Part shown: piece after piece, positions 1 through 12,564 of the stretch
How positions within the stretch are numbered: the stretch's first letter is position 1
Layout: every line of letters starts with the position of its first letter
Source of the DNA: Parietaria judaica
Lineage: Eukaryota > Streptophyta > Magnoliopsida > Rosales > Urticaceae
Direction: 5' to 3'
Length of the DNA stretch: 64,000 nt
Assembly: GCA_954871525.1 (NCBI GenBank)
Contig: OX940868.1
Location: forward strand, 27,771,056 to 27,835,055
Program-made: the position numbers and the translations under genes
The notes under the pieces: model-generated
What the model was told of the DNA's origin: nothing
The model's database searches: none
What the model saw: the letters and a program-made list of their open reading frames with translations, nothing else

Positions 1-223
1 CGCTTGTCAGAGGCGATAATTTCTCGTCGTCCGATGTCGGTTCGGGACTCTGGTAGCTGTGGAAGCGAGACGAAACGGCGATGCAGAGGATGATGCCGTT
101 GATGACGACGTACAGGTACGGCGGTCTCAGCCACGCGCCCGCAACGGTCGGCCTCGCTGCCAGAGCTATCAGCGCCAAAACGGCCGTCACTGCCGTGGCT
201 TTCGCGGTCGGAATCCATGTCAT
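1..223 (-). CDS. DUF4408-type membrane protein, N-terminal part
   Basis: Read on the minus strand from the ATG at 223, the frame stays open to the window edge, giving 74 residues of a partial gene. Residues about 8-24 form a hydrophobic helix and residues about 32-50 a second one (LRPPYLYVVINGIILCIAVS), followed by a polar stretch with SPEPTSDDEK. Two close hydrophobic segments with a Pro-Tyr/Phe-Val-Val-Ile-Asn motif between them are the pattern of plant DUF4408 proteins, which usually continue into a variable linker and a short C-terminal DUF761 motif; that part would lie left of the window. The function of the family is not known. The frame is also open upstream of this ATG, but no other ATG was found close by. 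A TATA-like box lies about 75 bases upstream. Confidence 0.7.
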   Translation of the reverse strand, partial: MTWIPTAKATAVTAVLALIALAARPTVAGAWLRPPYLYVVINGIILCIAVSSRFHSYQSPEPTSDDEKLSPLTS

Positions 224-297
224 CGGAGAGTTCTGAATCAGTGATTGGAATATTCTGAGTGTGGTTTTGGAAGTGAGGCTTGACTTGGATTTGGCCG

Positions 298-303
298 TTT
301 TAT
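298..303 (-). promoter_or_regulatory. TATA box of the DUF4408 gene
   Basis: TATAAA on the minus strand, about 75 bases before the ATG at 223, in a good position for a short 5' UTR. Inferred from motif and spacing only. Confidence 0.5.
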
Positions 304-1436
304 AGGCATTGGAAGTTTGGAACAAATGGAGTATCACTCTAACATGGAAGGTTATTACGCGGTTTCTGAGATTGAATTCAAGCCGTTGGATCACATCAAA
401 CTGTAAATGGATGGCTGAGATGGGTGGAGCGTGGCCTTTTGTGACGTCTCTAGCTACCAATATCCAATATCCACTATTCATTATATTTAATAAAAATTTG
501 AAATTTCGAAGTATATCCTATGGTGTGGCCCACATTTAAGAGAGCTGTCCATTTAATTTAATATTAAAAAAATAAAATTAGTTACTGTCGTTTGTCAATA
601 CTTAATAGTCAATATATAAACTAACTTTCGTATGAATTTCCTGCTAGAAGAACGAACTATATATCATAGCATGTAATTTATAATAAAAGTGATGAGAAAT
701 AAAGCGATTAACGTGTTTGCATAAGCTAAGATACGTACAATACAAATACAACCCTATGATTTTTGTAGGAATATTTTCTACTCTTTTAATGTGCAATAAA
801 AAAAGCTTAACTCAAGATACATGATATATTTTATTTTTTGCTCGAAGATTCAAGTAATCCAAATGGGGTTCATTACGTAGGGACATATACTATATATTTA
901 GGTTTAATAAAAAGCTTACTGAAATTATTTTCATGCTTACTTTTTTTAACAGAAAATAATTTTGAATATCCTTCGTTAATTTGTAAGCCTGGTTAACCCA
1001 CAACAAGAAGTGAAAATTACGAAGAGCTTCACTACGGCGCTTTTGAAGCAATTTTTTTTTTTTTTGGGCTAGCTTGACTATAAAAAGTATAATACACAAC
1101 AAACTTTGCACAACAATTTTGCAGACTGTCGTGCAATATATATGCTGTCCGTTAATTTGATGACAACTTAAAGAAAAAATGTATCGTTATATATTTTTTC
1201 TTGGCAAAGCAATAGGTTATTTTCACGGCAGTTTCTAAAACTTCCGTGCAACCAAACAAAACTATGGTCGTCGCGTCGAAGATCGATATGGTTGCAAATC
1301 GGAAAGAGATCCTCGCCTCCGCACCGCACCTGCACCTCACCTCCTCTACATGGCCGTGCTTGAGATTTTTGAGGCTCGAGGCGAGGAGTATTTTTGGGAT
1401 CTTACCGAATTTGTAAATTTTGAAGATAAATGCCAA

Positions 1437-1467
<31 letters not shown>

Positions 1468-3867
1468 GATATAATGTCAATTTCTTAATAGCACGCGCAA
1501 CTGTGGCCGGTATGGTTAATATGCACAAGTAATTTAGGGGGCCTTAATCAATTTTTCCGGACTCCTAAATTTAGAATTAATTTTTATACTAAAGACGTTT
1601 TTCTACACCACATCCCCTCAACTCAAGTGCAACCCTGCTCCTGTTTGAGTTTTAAATTTTTTAAATAACCTATGGTCTAAAACATTAAATATTTAGTTAT
1701 TATAAAATTCCGTCGTCATTATTTAAGAATTTTATGGCTGTTCGATTTTAAACTTTGGTCGTTATAAATTGTGATTTTGCAATATATATTCGATAAGTCA
1801 TTTTGACTTCTCTAGGTACTTCATATTTATATTCATTTTGAGACATAATTAGTAAAGTCGTCTCAATATTAATTTTATATTAAATGCCTTAAAAATTTGA
1901 GGGGACCTAGTTAGTTAATCTCTATCAATCATTTTATTATAAACTTGTTCATCCTCTATTGGGATTGCTTTATTAATTCTCTTGCTACGTGTTTTTTCCT
2001 CAATAATTCGCATTATCAACTCCTCATAAACCTGATGTTTAAATTTTCTCAAAACAAAAAAACCGACTAAATAATTCAATAACACGTCTAATTTATCATT
2101 ATAAGTTGATTCATTTAATTAGACAAGAACAAAAAAACCTGAAATGTGCCACTTTTAGCAAACATATACAATTTGAATTATAAATGTATGGCTCTTTCGA
2201 TCTCTGCATGTCTGATTCATTTTAATGCAGACGTGTCTCTTCAACGAATATTAGGTTACAAAAGGATTACTTATACAAAAAGGGACTAAAAGAGTAAATA
2301 GGAAAATAGGAAGGACTATTATGCGTAGTTTCTATATCACTTTATGGCTTAGGCTTTATTGTCTCTCCATATTAATTTAGGGTTTATATTAGCCACAAAA
2401 TAATGGATAAGTAACGTATAAATCTGCATGGCTCGTTCGTACAAGAGTTTCTAGAAAGGAAGATCGACTAAATTAATTAAGTCCATATCGATTTTTGATC
2501 ACACATAACGTGACAAAAAGTCGAACGTGGTCTACGTATAAGTATAAGTGTGACAAAATTTCCACAGTCTAATACTCTAATGGATAATAATATTCATCTT
2601 AGAATATTCTTTGGTCTTTGACTATTGTTGAGGATAAAGTGAGTCGGTGCTATTATCTACTAATAAAAGAAGGCAGAATAATTATTAATTTATAAAAATA
2701 AATATTAAAGTATAATTATTTATAAGAACTTGGATTAATGTAATTCGTAAAATTTAATTGATAAATATATTATTGATCAGTTTATGCTATCTAACTGTAC
2801 AAACATGTTATTCGTTAACAAACATATAAAATTGAGTTATATATTTCTAAAAAAAAAATTGATTTGAAAACTCATTTTATATTGGTATGGGTGAAAATCC
2901 ACTTTCTTTAATTTTCTTTTTTGTCATCCATTTTCTTTTTAGTTTCTTTCACTTTCATTTGTACAAATTTCGGTCTATACTTTATCACGAATCGATTATA
3001 TATGTGCCCCTAAAGTCCAACTAAATCACATCTTTATACTTTTCCTCTAAAGTTGACACCTAAAAAAGTAAATAAATATATGAATCAACTTGGAAAAAGA
3101 TCATCAAACTTGGTCCTTAAGTTAACAAATGGCATAAAGCAAATTGTTTCGCAATTAGCGATCATAATGAATTGTACACGAACTTAATACACTAATTAAT
3201 TATTAATAGTTACTCTTCTCTATAAATGGGAACTAAGAAAATAACTTCACAAAAATTTGTGCATGAATTATTTTTTGGGGTCGAGTAATGTTATGTGTGT
3301 GAAGCTAATTACCAGCCTCAAAGCCCGTAAACGACAAAAGAAAGAAATGACATGACGTTTACAGGTTAAGTTTAGACAAATTTTGACTATGCAATGGACA
3401 AATTTGAACCGTTCGATGAAGTTCGTTCCATGACCGTCAAGCATCAAATATTATTTACCTTCTTAGTTCCTAGCTGGTTTTTTTATATATAAAAATTATT
3501 ATTAATGCAAAATATAATATCTGATTAACCTTATTATTATAGATACAATAATTTGTCTAAAAAAACGTATTAGCTTGAGATTCTTCTATTGAAAAAGAGA
3601 GATAATTATTAATCACAGATAATAGACACTGACGTCACATGGATGGTCCATTGAGGAAAAGAAAAACTTCTCATGATTCAAAGCCGATTCATGTGTTAAC
3701 AAAAAAGAAACATTATACTATAATATATATATATTAATTAATTAAGGTTCATGTATTTATATGTATGAAATACATCCATTGAATACAAAGTGGAATGGCA
3801 GTTTAGAATATTTTTGTTTGTATGTGACCGACTTAACGGATAAATAACCACCATATCCACATTGACT
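304..3867. other. intergenic, AT-rich, no gene seen
   Basis: About 3.5 kb of low-GC sequence without a recognisable protein, RNA gene or intact transposon. Short open frames at 890-1528 on the minus strand have no family features and unstable composition. A TA microsatellite lies at about 1441-1467. A solo LTR begins just to the right. Confidence 0.6.
1441..1467. repeat. (TA)n microsatellite
   Basis: Alternating T and A after a short TG start, about 12 dinucleotide units. Likely length-polymorphic. Confidence 0.85.
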
Positions 3868-3872
3868 GGTAG

Positions 3873-4203
3873 TGTCACACCCCTAAAGTCAGGGTAGGAC
3901 TGGGGTGGGACAAGTCTTGTCGGGAAACCATCGCTAGGTGAAATCCGGGTAGAATGTCGAAGTGTAAGGGTAGATTAGGTGGGCTTCGGTAACGAAGGGC
4001 TAGGCGACTACGGCAGGTCTCGGGACTTGCCATCCCGTTACCTGTGGCGTAGTGCTGGTCGGGAGCTGAAGCCGCTCTCCTGATGAACCCAAGGCAGGGT
4101 GAAACCAGCGATGGCGACAAACGTGTGGATGGCTGACTCGGTTAACGGACTTACCGAGTGCCGCACGGGCGTCTTGCGGGAGTGCCCGCTTAAGCCTGTG
4201 ACA
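3873..4203. mobile_element. solo LTR, 331 bp, with 5-bp target duplication
   Basis: The segment starts TGTCACACCC and ends CTGTGACA, so it has TG...CA ends inside a 7-base inverted terminal pair TGTCACA/TGTGACA. It is flanked by a perfect direct repeat GGTAG at 3868-3872 and 4204-4208. It is clearly more GC-rich than the surrounding DNA. TG...CA ends plus a 5-bp duplication and no internal domain are what a solo LTR left by recombination between two LTRs looks like. The family cannot be told from the sequence; the start resembles many plant Ty3-type LTRs. The short open frames on the minus strand inside it are incidental. Confidence 0.85.
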
Positions 4204-4208
4204 GGTAG

Positions 4209-5666
4209 TCTGGTACATGATTTGGTGTTTGTCTACAATATTAGCTTAATACTTTCTTTCTTTTTTTGAACGAGCTTAATACTTATTTCTATAGGTGTAG
4301 ACAATTACCGTAAAAATACTTAAAAATTATTTTTAATATTGCAAAATAATAGCAAAATTTTGCGTAAATTAACCAAAAGTCATGAAAATTTGTTTTTTAG
4401 ATTGATTAAGTCTTTTGTATATACATACACAACTTGATTTTTTTTTTCTTCCACTTCTGAAATTTTTTCAAGTGAATAGAGAAACATATTATTGACATAT
4501 GGTTAAATTAATGAGAGGCACATTAGATAAAATCAATTGAAACTTTAAATTTTATGATTTGAAGTTTTTAATCAGCCTAATTAAAAATTATTAGAATATA
4601 CATCATGCTTTTAATTATAAATGATAATATTGACATAATTATCTCCATATTTATATATAGATATCTTTTAATTATTATTATAGTCTAAAAAATGCACTAT
4701 TGGGAACATTTTGTTTGGTTCTTCGTTCGAAATTGGAGCTTAGCCACGAAAAAATAGACCATTCGCTTATTCATTTTGACACCATTAATAAGCAACCCTT
4801 TATATCATAATTAATTCTCCAATTTCTGGCTTATCTGTTCACCAAACCCTAAGGAAATATCTTTCCAATTTCGGTCGACGACGTCGTTTAAAGAAATATC
4901 TATATTCTATACTATTTAAGAGCACTATTAAAAAGAATAAAACTTGAAGAGTGGAGAAGACAAAGACCATAATTAATTATATAAAACATTTTTTACTACA
5001 ACTACTTTACTTAAAAGATCAAAAAGTATACCTTAAAGTTGGTAATTTCTAAGAACTTAATTCAGCACTGCTTACTCCTATTTTTCGCTCGATATTTTAT
5101 CTTTCATCTAGTTTACGTACTCTCTCGGCCTCGAAGTCATTCTCCAATTCCTAATATATTTATTGTCGAATAAAATACACCAACACGATGAATCTTTCTT
5201 TTATCGAATAAAATACACCAACACGATAAACAATTATGGAACAATCCTTCGACAGCGAAGTCCGAAACTCTCCTTCGATGCGAAGGGGAAATCCAAATTC
5301 ATACCATGAGATGGCTAGCCCTAAGGTTTTGATATAAAAAATAAGAAATCGTAATCCCTATTTATTATAAATACCTAATGACTAAAAGAGTAATTAAAAT
5401 CATAAATAATATGATAATAATAATATAATTATTATTTACTTAATAGCAAAATGTGACATTTCAACGCCTGATCACTGTAAAGCACTAATCTCACACAAAC
5501 CATATTCAAAGCTTCAACTTTCAAATCCTGTTCAACTACAAAAAGAGAACCCATAACTATATATACTACCACGACCAAAACGATTGGGAAGAGCCTTTCA
5601 CTTACAGCAACCATAGAGGGAGAAACGTCAAAGCCTCGGTGTCGGAAATTCGACAAAAAACGCCTC
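4209..5666. other. intergenic, AT-rich
   Basis: Holds no recognisable gene. The one structured element is a short direct repeat at 5166-5227. The right end, from about 5430, is the 3' flank of the methyltransferase gene. Confidence 0.6.
5166..5227. repeat. 24-bp direct repeat
   Basis: A 24-base unit starting TCGAATAAAATACACC occurs at 5166-5189 and again at 5204-5227, with no mismatches, separated by 14 bases. Confidence 0.85.
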
Positions 5667-7837
5667 TCACGGTTCAGTCTTGCTCCCTTGACCTTCTGTG
5701 CTCACATCAGGCAGAACACAAGGCGATTGTATACCAGGACAGACACTGTGTTCATTGCCGTAACGGGCTACTAGAAATCGAGCTCTTTCGTTGGAATCAA
5801 AACAGGATGTGTTTCGGCTAGAGATCGTTTCCCGGTTTGTGATTAACGAGTCTCCATTGTAACCAAATCCGCGCTCATTACTATACAAATCTTTTTCGTA
5901 TCGTGCTCTTTTGTTGGTTACAAGGGATGGGTCTCTGTTCCAGACTGTTAGGTGATTTTCCGCAAACGAGTATCCATTGTAACCAAATCCATGCTCATTA
6001 CCAGAGGATTGCATTTGATTTTGGGAAACATCCCGATCAAAACAGGAAATGTATTGGTTCGAGATCCTTTCGCCATTGTCCATCAACGAGTCTCCACATG
6101 AACCAAATCTTCGCTCATAGCCGTAGGATCCTGTTTGATATCGAGCTCTTTTTTTGGATTCAAAAAGAGAAGGGTCTTGGTTCAAGATCCTTTCGTAATT
6201 CATGATCAACAAGTCTCCATTTGAAACAAACTCTTGTTCGCATCGAGCTCTTTGATTCGAATCAAGAAGGTAAGAGTTTTGGTTCAAGATCCTTTCACGG
6301 TTCGCGATCAACAAGTCACCATTGGTAACGAATTCTTGTTCATATTCACGTGATTGAAAATTAGCTTTTCGGTCGAAACCAAGATTGGAAGTGTCTTGGT
6401 TCAAGATCCTTTCACGATTTTCGATCAATAACGAGCCTCCAATGTGACCGAACCTATGTCCGTTGCCATATGATTGCATCTGATATCCAACTCTTTGATT
6501 GAATGAGAGACAGACTCGGAATTTGAAAGTGCTCGATTCTCCTAACGGGAAGGGCTCGTCACATCTCGCGCTGTCACCTCTTTTCTGCTCGTAAAAAGGG
6601 TAATGTTCTCTCTTGAATTCCACACATTCAATCAGTCTCAAGTCATTAGCCAAACCAAGCTCATCTAGTCTCCATCTCGAAAAAGGAGCGGTCGTTTTGT
6701 GATTCACATGAATTTCTCCGTCCATTCGTAGCATACTCTTTGCATTTGAAAAGAAACCGTTGAGAAGCATCCTATGCCGTCTTCAGACAAAGACGACGAA
6801 GCAATGATAAACAAAGATGTTTATTAAGCTACTGAGAAACGGCCAGAGTAGTTGTCCACTTAAACTAAAATCAACGGAGTAAATATAGATTCAAGTAAAC
6901 AACTTACTGAATCGTGAGCCAATCACGCTCTTTCCCTCTGAAACCGGTATGTGGAAAGTTAAAAATGATTCTGTCGAACCGCCGGCTAATCAAATCAACG
7001 TGACACTTCATCTTGGTAGCGTCGACGCCGTGCACAATTGCGGCTCCCAAGCTCTTCAGTGTTTGCAAGTTAAACTTGGCTTTTTTGTACTTCTTGATCA
7101 AGTCATCTAAGAAAAATGAATATATATATATACACACACACACTATATCAAGCCACTGAAGCCAGCAAGAACAGAATGAAAGATTGAAACAACTATAATC
7201 AACAATTAACAAGTTAAACTTGTAAAAATAATAAACATAAGGATACTAACATCATGGCTATACAAAAACAAAAGCAACATTATTCATCTAGGGATTTTTT
7301 TAGTCTTTTTACATGCAATATATATATTTTTTTCAATATATATTTCTTTCCAAAATAGCTCATAATACACATTTATGTAAGGGACAATTGAAGTAAAAGC
7401 ACTCAAATTATTGTAAAATGGGGTAGAAAGTATCCAAATGAGATAAAAGTGTAAAATCAGACGTCTCTACTCTATTTTTCACTTTATTTTTTGACTCGAA
7501 AGATGTGAAGCCTTCTAGAACGACTAGTCGAAGAGACAACGATTCCTTTTATTTCCTTTGAATATTTTGCCTTAAAAAGAAAGAAAGTCCTTGTACTAAG
7601 TTACTACATTTTGGGTATTTTTACCTCGATTATATAATATAACAAAAGGTTTCGTAAAATCTAGAAAGAGATACCGTAAGAGTCAAGCGAGGTGGCGAGG
7701 ATGTGAGTTGCAGAGGCGAAAGAGAGAGCCAAAGAGAGCGAGAAGGAGAAATCGCCATCACCCACCAAGAGTATCTCATGCTTCGAGGAGTAGTGCGTTA
7801 ACCATCGCTCCTCTTCACGATCACCACCCTGCATCAT
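5667..7837 (-). CDS. BMT5-like rRNA methyltransferase-domain protein with repeat tail
   Basis: Three exons, 7675-7837, 6908-7106 and 5667-6780, total 1476 bases, 491 residues. Junctions are GT-AG and the phases agree. Residues about 19-210 match the BMT5-like (DUF2431) Rossmann domain: the SAM-binding loop LLVGDGDFSFS at 23-33, a second-strand HGVDAT at 80-85, the FDRIIFNFPHTGF motif at 98-110 near the catalytic face, and the terminal STFKFRV at about 204-210. In yeast this family makes m3U2634 in 25S rRNA; the plant members related to At4g26485 are uncharacterised, so nucleolar rRNA methylation is an inference. Residues 211 to about 475 are unusual: degenerate repeats of about 38-45 residues. 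Two ATGs lie side by side at 7837 and 7834; I use the first. Intron 1 holds a TA/CA microsatellite near 7120-7143. Confidence 0.85.
5750..6512 (-). repeat. degenerate tandem repeats within the coding sequence
   Basis: About six full units and one partial unit of 110-135 bases in the third exon of the BMT5-like gene. The recurring protein pattern is a gap of variable residues, then FG-x-x-GDSL-I-x-NRERILNQ, then a Ser/Phe/Asp stretch and KRARY. Units differ by many substitutions but keep the frame, so the array is old and has been kept translatable. Confidence 0.75.
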
Positions 7838-8107
7838 TGCTATGATTTCACCGCCATTAATGCTCTTCTTTCCGCTTAAATTTGAAGTTTTGATGAGCAG
7901 AGAGACAAGGACGAGGGTTACCACTCCAATATTTACTTTCCTAAAAAAAAGTCTACTTTCAATTTTTTTTGTATTATTAATACGGAAAAACAAATATAGC
8001 CTTTTTATTATTTTCAGGTTATATATATGGAAACAGATGCTATTATGAGTTGACCGATTGATACTAGCTAGCTATTCTGGTTTTTATGTATAATTAGAAA
8101 TGACAAA

Positions 8108-8206
8108 ATCCGATTGCCTACGGACGACACAAATGACGAAAGAAGGATGGAGGGTTTCGGTCACGGAATCCGATTGCCCACGGGCGATACAAATGACGAA
8201 AGAAGG
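8108..8206. repeat. 60-bp period tandem duplication
   Basis: A 39-base block starting ATCCGATTGCC at 8108 recurs at 8168 with four or so differences, both ending in AAATGACGAAAGAAGG. Two copies only. It sits immediately left of a LINE fragment and may be part of the same old insertion. Confidence 0.8.
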
Positions 8207-8233
8207 GAAGTTCCGGGGCTTTTAAGGACCGGT

Positions 8234-8465
8234 TTTGAAGGATATTGACTCATTGGCTAGAGCAGTTGGCCATCACGGAGTGTGCCGGTGGGTACCTAGA
8301 GGTTGTAACGAGATTGCTAATTTTTTAGCGAAAGCACGCCTTTCTTTGTCTTGCCTCGGATTTTTGGTGTTGCGATAGTCCGGATTGGCTTGTAAACATT
8401 GTCCAGAGGGACTTTACCCCATCTGTTAGACTGTTACTTAATGAATTCATCATTTCTTTAAAAGA
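8234..8465 (+). mobile_element. LINE fragment: RNase H C-terminal end and 3' tail
   Basis: Read on the plus strand from 8234, the frame gives DIDSLA, then RWVPRGCNEIANFLAKARLS, which fits the last helices of the RNase H domain found at the end of ORF2 in many plant LINEs (pattern D-I-x-x-L, then V-x-R-x-x-N-x-x-A-x-x-L-A-K). A stop follows, and then a tail with a TTAATGAA-TTCAT-type segment like LINE 3' ends. No reverse transcriptase part is present. It is a 5'-truncated, dead copy. Confidence 0.6.
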
Positions 8466-9656
8466 AATCAATTTTTTTAAATAATGTAAAAATTTCATTA
8501 ACCCTTTTCCGTTAAATTTTTCGTGGCAACATATTATTTGTGTGCCCTCTTTATAAAAAAATGAGTTACAAGAACTTCAAAGACTTGATAATAACTATAA
8601 TTTTTCGTAAAGTAATCAAATCGTGTTCTGCAATGCAATAATTAAAGCATTATAGGTCAATCTCATAGCTACATGATCAAAATGAGCAAAAGCTTGAATA
8701 CGAGCGAGGTGGTTAAATACTTAAATCATATTTAGCCACATGAAACTTCAGCACTAGTGAATTAGCAGAATAATCGAATTACTTATGTTTACTTTTTTCA
8801 TCATTTGAATTTTTTTCTAAAAAAATAAAATATATATCATATTTTTTTAATAACATTTGGATATGTATGCCTCAATTATTTCTTTTATTTATCTTACCTA
8901 TTGCTCAAATACATATTGAAGATTACGCACAAAAGGATGTTAGCAGCAGGAGTTTTTAAAGTTACTCGAAGTGTAAGATGTAATACTCTGAAAACATTTT
9001 CTTTCAAAAATAAAGCTCCCAAACTCTATAAAAATTATTTATAGTTCACTTTTTTTTGTTGTTGCTATGTTTTAGAGAAAATAAATAATGACTAGATTCT
9101 CCAAACTGGTCCATTTTTGTAAATAAGTATTTTAATTTTAATTTTTGGCATTTGAAATTCTTAATATTAGTACTATTGGTATTTTATTATAAATGGACAA
9201 AATTGATTGTTAAATGCCCCATGACGTCAAATTTGACTGTCACATGGCGTCGTTACATCATTTGATTGTCAAGTGACATATTTATTTATTTTAAAAAGAT
9301 ACTTTACATTGCGCAATTGAGGCTAAAATCTTCAAAACTCTTTTGTTTCTATGATATAAGTCCCGAACCCAAATTCTAACGAGAAGTCACTAACATTACA
9401 TTTATGTGTAATTTCTATTTCTAGGTTCCTGTGCGCCATAAGCTCATTAGATTAAATATTTGGACATTTATTTACCATTTATTTGGGGCACATTTACTCA
9501 ATATTGTACAATAAAAGAGCCTATCATCTCAGATAATACCAAATTACACAAAACAGAACTCCAAATACTAAGTCTAGCACCAAAGAAAGCAAACAAAACA
9601 AAGCTCATTCGAATATAGAGCAGTATTATTCTTACTTGTTATTTAACCACTTCATT
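8466..9656. other. intergenic, nothing recognised
   Basis: AT-rich sequence between the LINE fragment and the 3' end of the LAZ1-like gene. I see no gene or intact element. Confidence 0.55.
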
Positions 9657-11416
9657 CTATTCTTCTTTCTTCAATTTCATCTTGGATTCAGCTTCTCCGC
9701 TGTACGGGGAAACGTGATACGCATACTGCTGAAGAACAGAGAAGACGACCATCTCTAAACATACTAGAACATTCTGAATGGCTTCTTCCAGGTGCTCCGC
9801 GTCTAACCAGAAGTGATGAGATTTGATGAACCCCATTGAAACCAGTCCCTCAAGAACAAGTCCCTGCAAAGTAATGATATATGAATCATGACAGATTTCT
9901 TGTCTGAAATTTAGTATCTTGGGCTATAAGGTTACTCGGATTGCTCGATCCTAATGTCCATTTTATGTTTCTTTTTGTATCAATTTGTCCCCCGACTTGT
10001 TAAGTAAAGCAGTTTATCCTCCTCTCCGTTTGATACTTTACGATTTTGTTAAATTTCAAGTCAGTAGTGCGAAGAAGACACCGTTTTAGGGTGAACGAAA
10101 AATGGAATGAGGTTTAAACTTTAATAGAGGCCGTCGAATATTCAACTGAGATGGGCGGTTTATAAGTATTGAGACAATGCTCAAGTTGAGAGAGGCAAAC
10201 TAACACAAAAGCAAATAAAAGAAGCAAACAAAGACAATGTAACAATAACTAAGATATGGGATTTAGCAACAAATATAGATACATTACCTGCCAAAAGCAG
10301 AAGAAGACAATCCCCTTGATACACAGGAATTTTGCGAGCGGCTTGTGCGGTGCCAACTCCTTGGCAAACACGTGGTAGAATATGACAAGCGAATACAAGG
10401 CAAGTGAAACTGAAATGTTGAGAATAATCGTGAAAGTCCAACTCAGCCAGCTCGGGTAAAATCCGACCAGTTGAAGCGTTATCATCAGGATGGAACAAAC
10501 TGGTCGGATGATCACGAATTGCCATGTCCAGTGTTTCAAGAGCTTCAAATTATGGTGATCGAGACGCACTGTGCGAGGCTGCAATTAGTGAAAACACAGA
10601 AGCATAGTTAGAGTATAATAGATTTGGGATTTCATAGAACATATAACTTATTTCCACTCAAATCCAACATGGTTTGCTTCAGATTAATGAACTATGCATC
10701 ATAAGAGAATCTGAGATCAGTTATTAATATAACAGATTCTGTTTTCATTAAGGAAAGATCTAGAATGGAGATATTTCCATATAAATCGAACTCTGTGTGC
10801 TTCAGATTGATCAACACTTAGGTTTCTGATAGAATCAAGAACAATTTCGAGCACTAGAAATCGGTCAACGGGAATCCACCGGAAAGATGAATCCCCTTGT
10901 CACTATATTATGATCACCTAAAACGATGACAGAAGTTGAAAGAGTATATAAATCCTTACTTGAAACAGATTCATCGGAAACGAATGGTGGATTTCGCGTC
11001 CCTTGATCTCGTCGGGGACGATATTCTTACTGATGGATATATTGAGATAGCTATACATCAACGCCATGAACTTGGCGATCACCTGCAAAACAAGAACAAC
11101 ATTGCTGATTATTCCTTGCAAGCCAAAGACAAAACCCAAAAAAGGAACTCACAAGCGCCTCGTAGCACTCCTTGATCGACTCCAAGAGAGTGAAGAACTC
11201 CTTGCTCCCTCGGATATCGAGCAGACCGACGAAGGAGACGCAGGCGTAGAGCGGAGCCATGAGGATGATGACGAGGATGGCCTTCTGCTCCTTGGGGTTC
11301 TTCCAGTAGAAGAGGTGCTGCGAGAGCAGCTGAACCGTGAAGTGCATGGAGACCATGGCGCAGAACGCGGACCCCATCAGAGTCAACTGGGGACGACTCA
11401 TCGAACCGAGGTCCAT
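9657..11416 (-). CDS. LAZ1/TMEM184-like membrane protein (DUF300, organic solute transporter alpha family)
   Basis: Four coding exons, 11153-11416, 10960-11082, 10288-10578 and 9657-9863, all joining in phase 0; 294 residues. The conserved family core is complete: PLYACVSFVGLLD, SIKECYEALVIAKFMALMY, ISKNIVPDEIKGREIHHSFP, the RPVCSILMITLQ helix, YSLVIFYHVFAKELAPHKPLAKFLCIKGIVFFCFWQ, and the C-terminal MGFIKSHHFWLDAEHLEEAIQNVLVCLEM. Several hydrophobic segments, about seven, predict a polytopic membrane protein. The Arabidopsis founder LAZ1 acts in cell-death-related and brassinosteroid vacuolar membrane processes; the transport substrate is not known. The length fits the short plant subgroup rather than the 400-480-residue subgroup. 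A GTGAGT donor at 11529 and an acceptor ending at 11426 suggest a 104-base intron in the 5' UTR just before the ATG. Confidence 0.92.
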
Positions 11417-12564
11417 AATTTACACCTGCAACTGCAACTGCAACCAAATCGAGAGATCCCCAAATCGATCAAGAGAGAGTGCGAAGATCGATCAAGGATC
11501 AGGCATTCATCAGTTCAGAGGGAACTCACCGTCGAAGAAGAGATGATTGAATAGATATATATGGATATATTTATGAGCACGAATCTCGGAATTCCAAGTG
11601 GGATGTATGGGTCGAAATAATTTTGTGGATTTTGACTTGGGATGGATCCAGATTCCGCCAAGCAGCGAGATGGGACCAGGCTTTGAAGATCTCGTCAGAT
11701 CCCAAGATCTTGCTTTTCTCTTCCACGATGATATGTATGGATTAATCCAATCATCCAATAATACGTGAATACATAAATAACTTGATTTTTTTTTTTAATT
11801 TAGAGACGAAGCTTATGATAGTCAAACTTATGATACAAAAGTGGACCTTGTATTTATTAGAGACGAGAGAATTGAATTAGACTGCAATAATTTACTAGTG
11901 GTTAAAATATATATTTAATCTTGTACTAAGTGCGGGCTAAATTGATAACACTCAAAAGTCACAAAAAGTGGATGTACACTTTCATGATTCATCCAAATCT
12001 GTTATTTATATACACGATAAATCTAGAAAAAATAATTATTCAACATTCTAATGCTCTCAATTGGAAAAAGGTCAGCCTTTGGTTGAGTCAATACCTGATC
12101 GGATCAGAGACAAAGAAAAGAGTAATTGGTAAGCTTTGGGGCGATCCCGACAAACTAACACACCTCTTCAACGGAGCAACGAATCTGTCTACGATGGAGC
12201 CTCCCGCACTCGTGGCTTGAGTAGAGCCACTCTCCAGGATTTTACTTTTTCGCATTATGCGACTCTAATTTCACTCTTGTTTTCTCCTCTCTTGAAACTT
12301 TTAGAAATGGCTCATACAATGTAGTAATATACTATCTTTTATAGCATTCCAAGTAAATTCTAGTGTAAATCCTCATAAAGTAGTGATGTAGACCAAATAT
12401 AGGGAATAGAGAAAATGATACGATTTCAAGCAACAAACTCGACTGTTTTCATTCATAAAAAAGTTGCCTTGTACATGCCTCATGGACAAAATATATACAG
12501 TGTGAAAATCCTAGCTACTTGCCTAACAAAGTGCCAAACTATTCCAAATCTTTATTATTATTAT

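Noticed and set aside
3875..4218. Two overlapping minus-strand open frames
   Set aside because: They lie inside the GC-rich solo LTR, whose ends and duplication explain the segment.
4710..4880. Possible MITE with TTTGTTTGGTT and CACCAAACCC ends
   Set aside because: The ends do not pair well and no duplication is visible.
11066..11554. 162-codon plus-strand frame over the LAZ1-like first exon
   Set aside because: Antisense shadow of the conserved exon and its 5' UTR; no family features.
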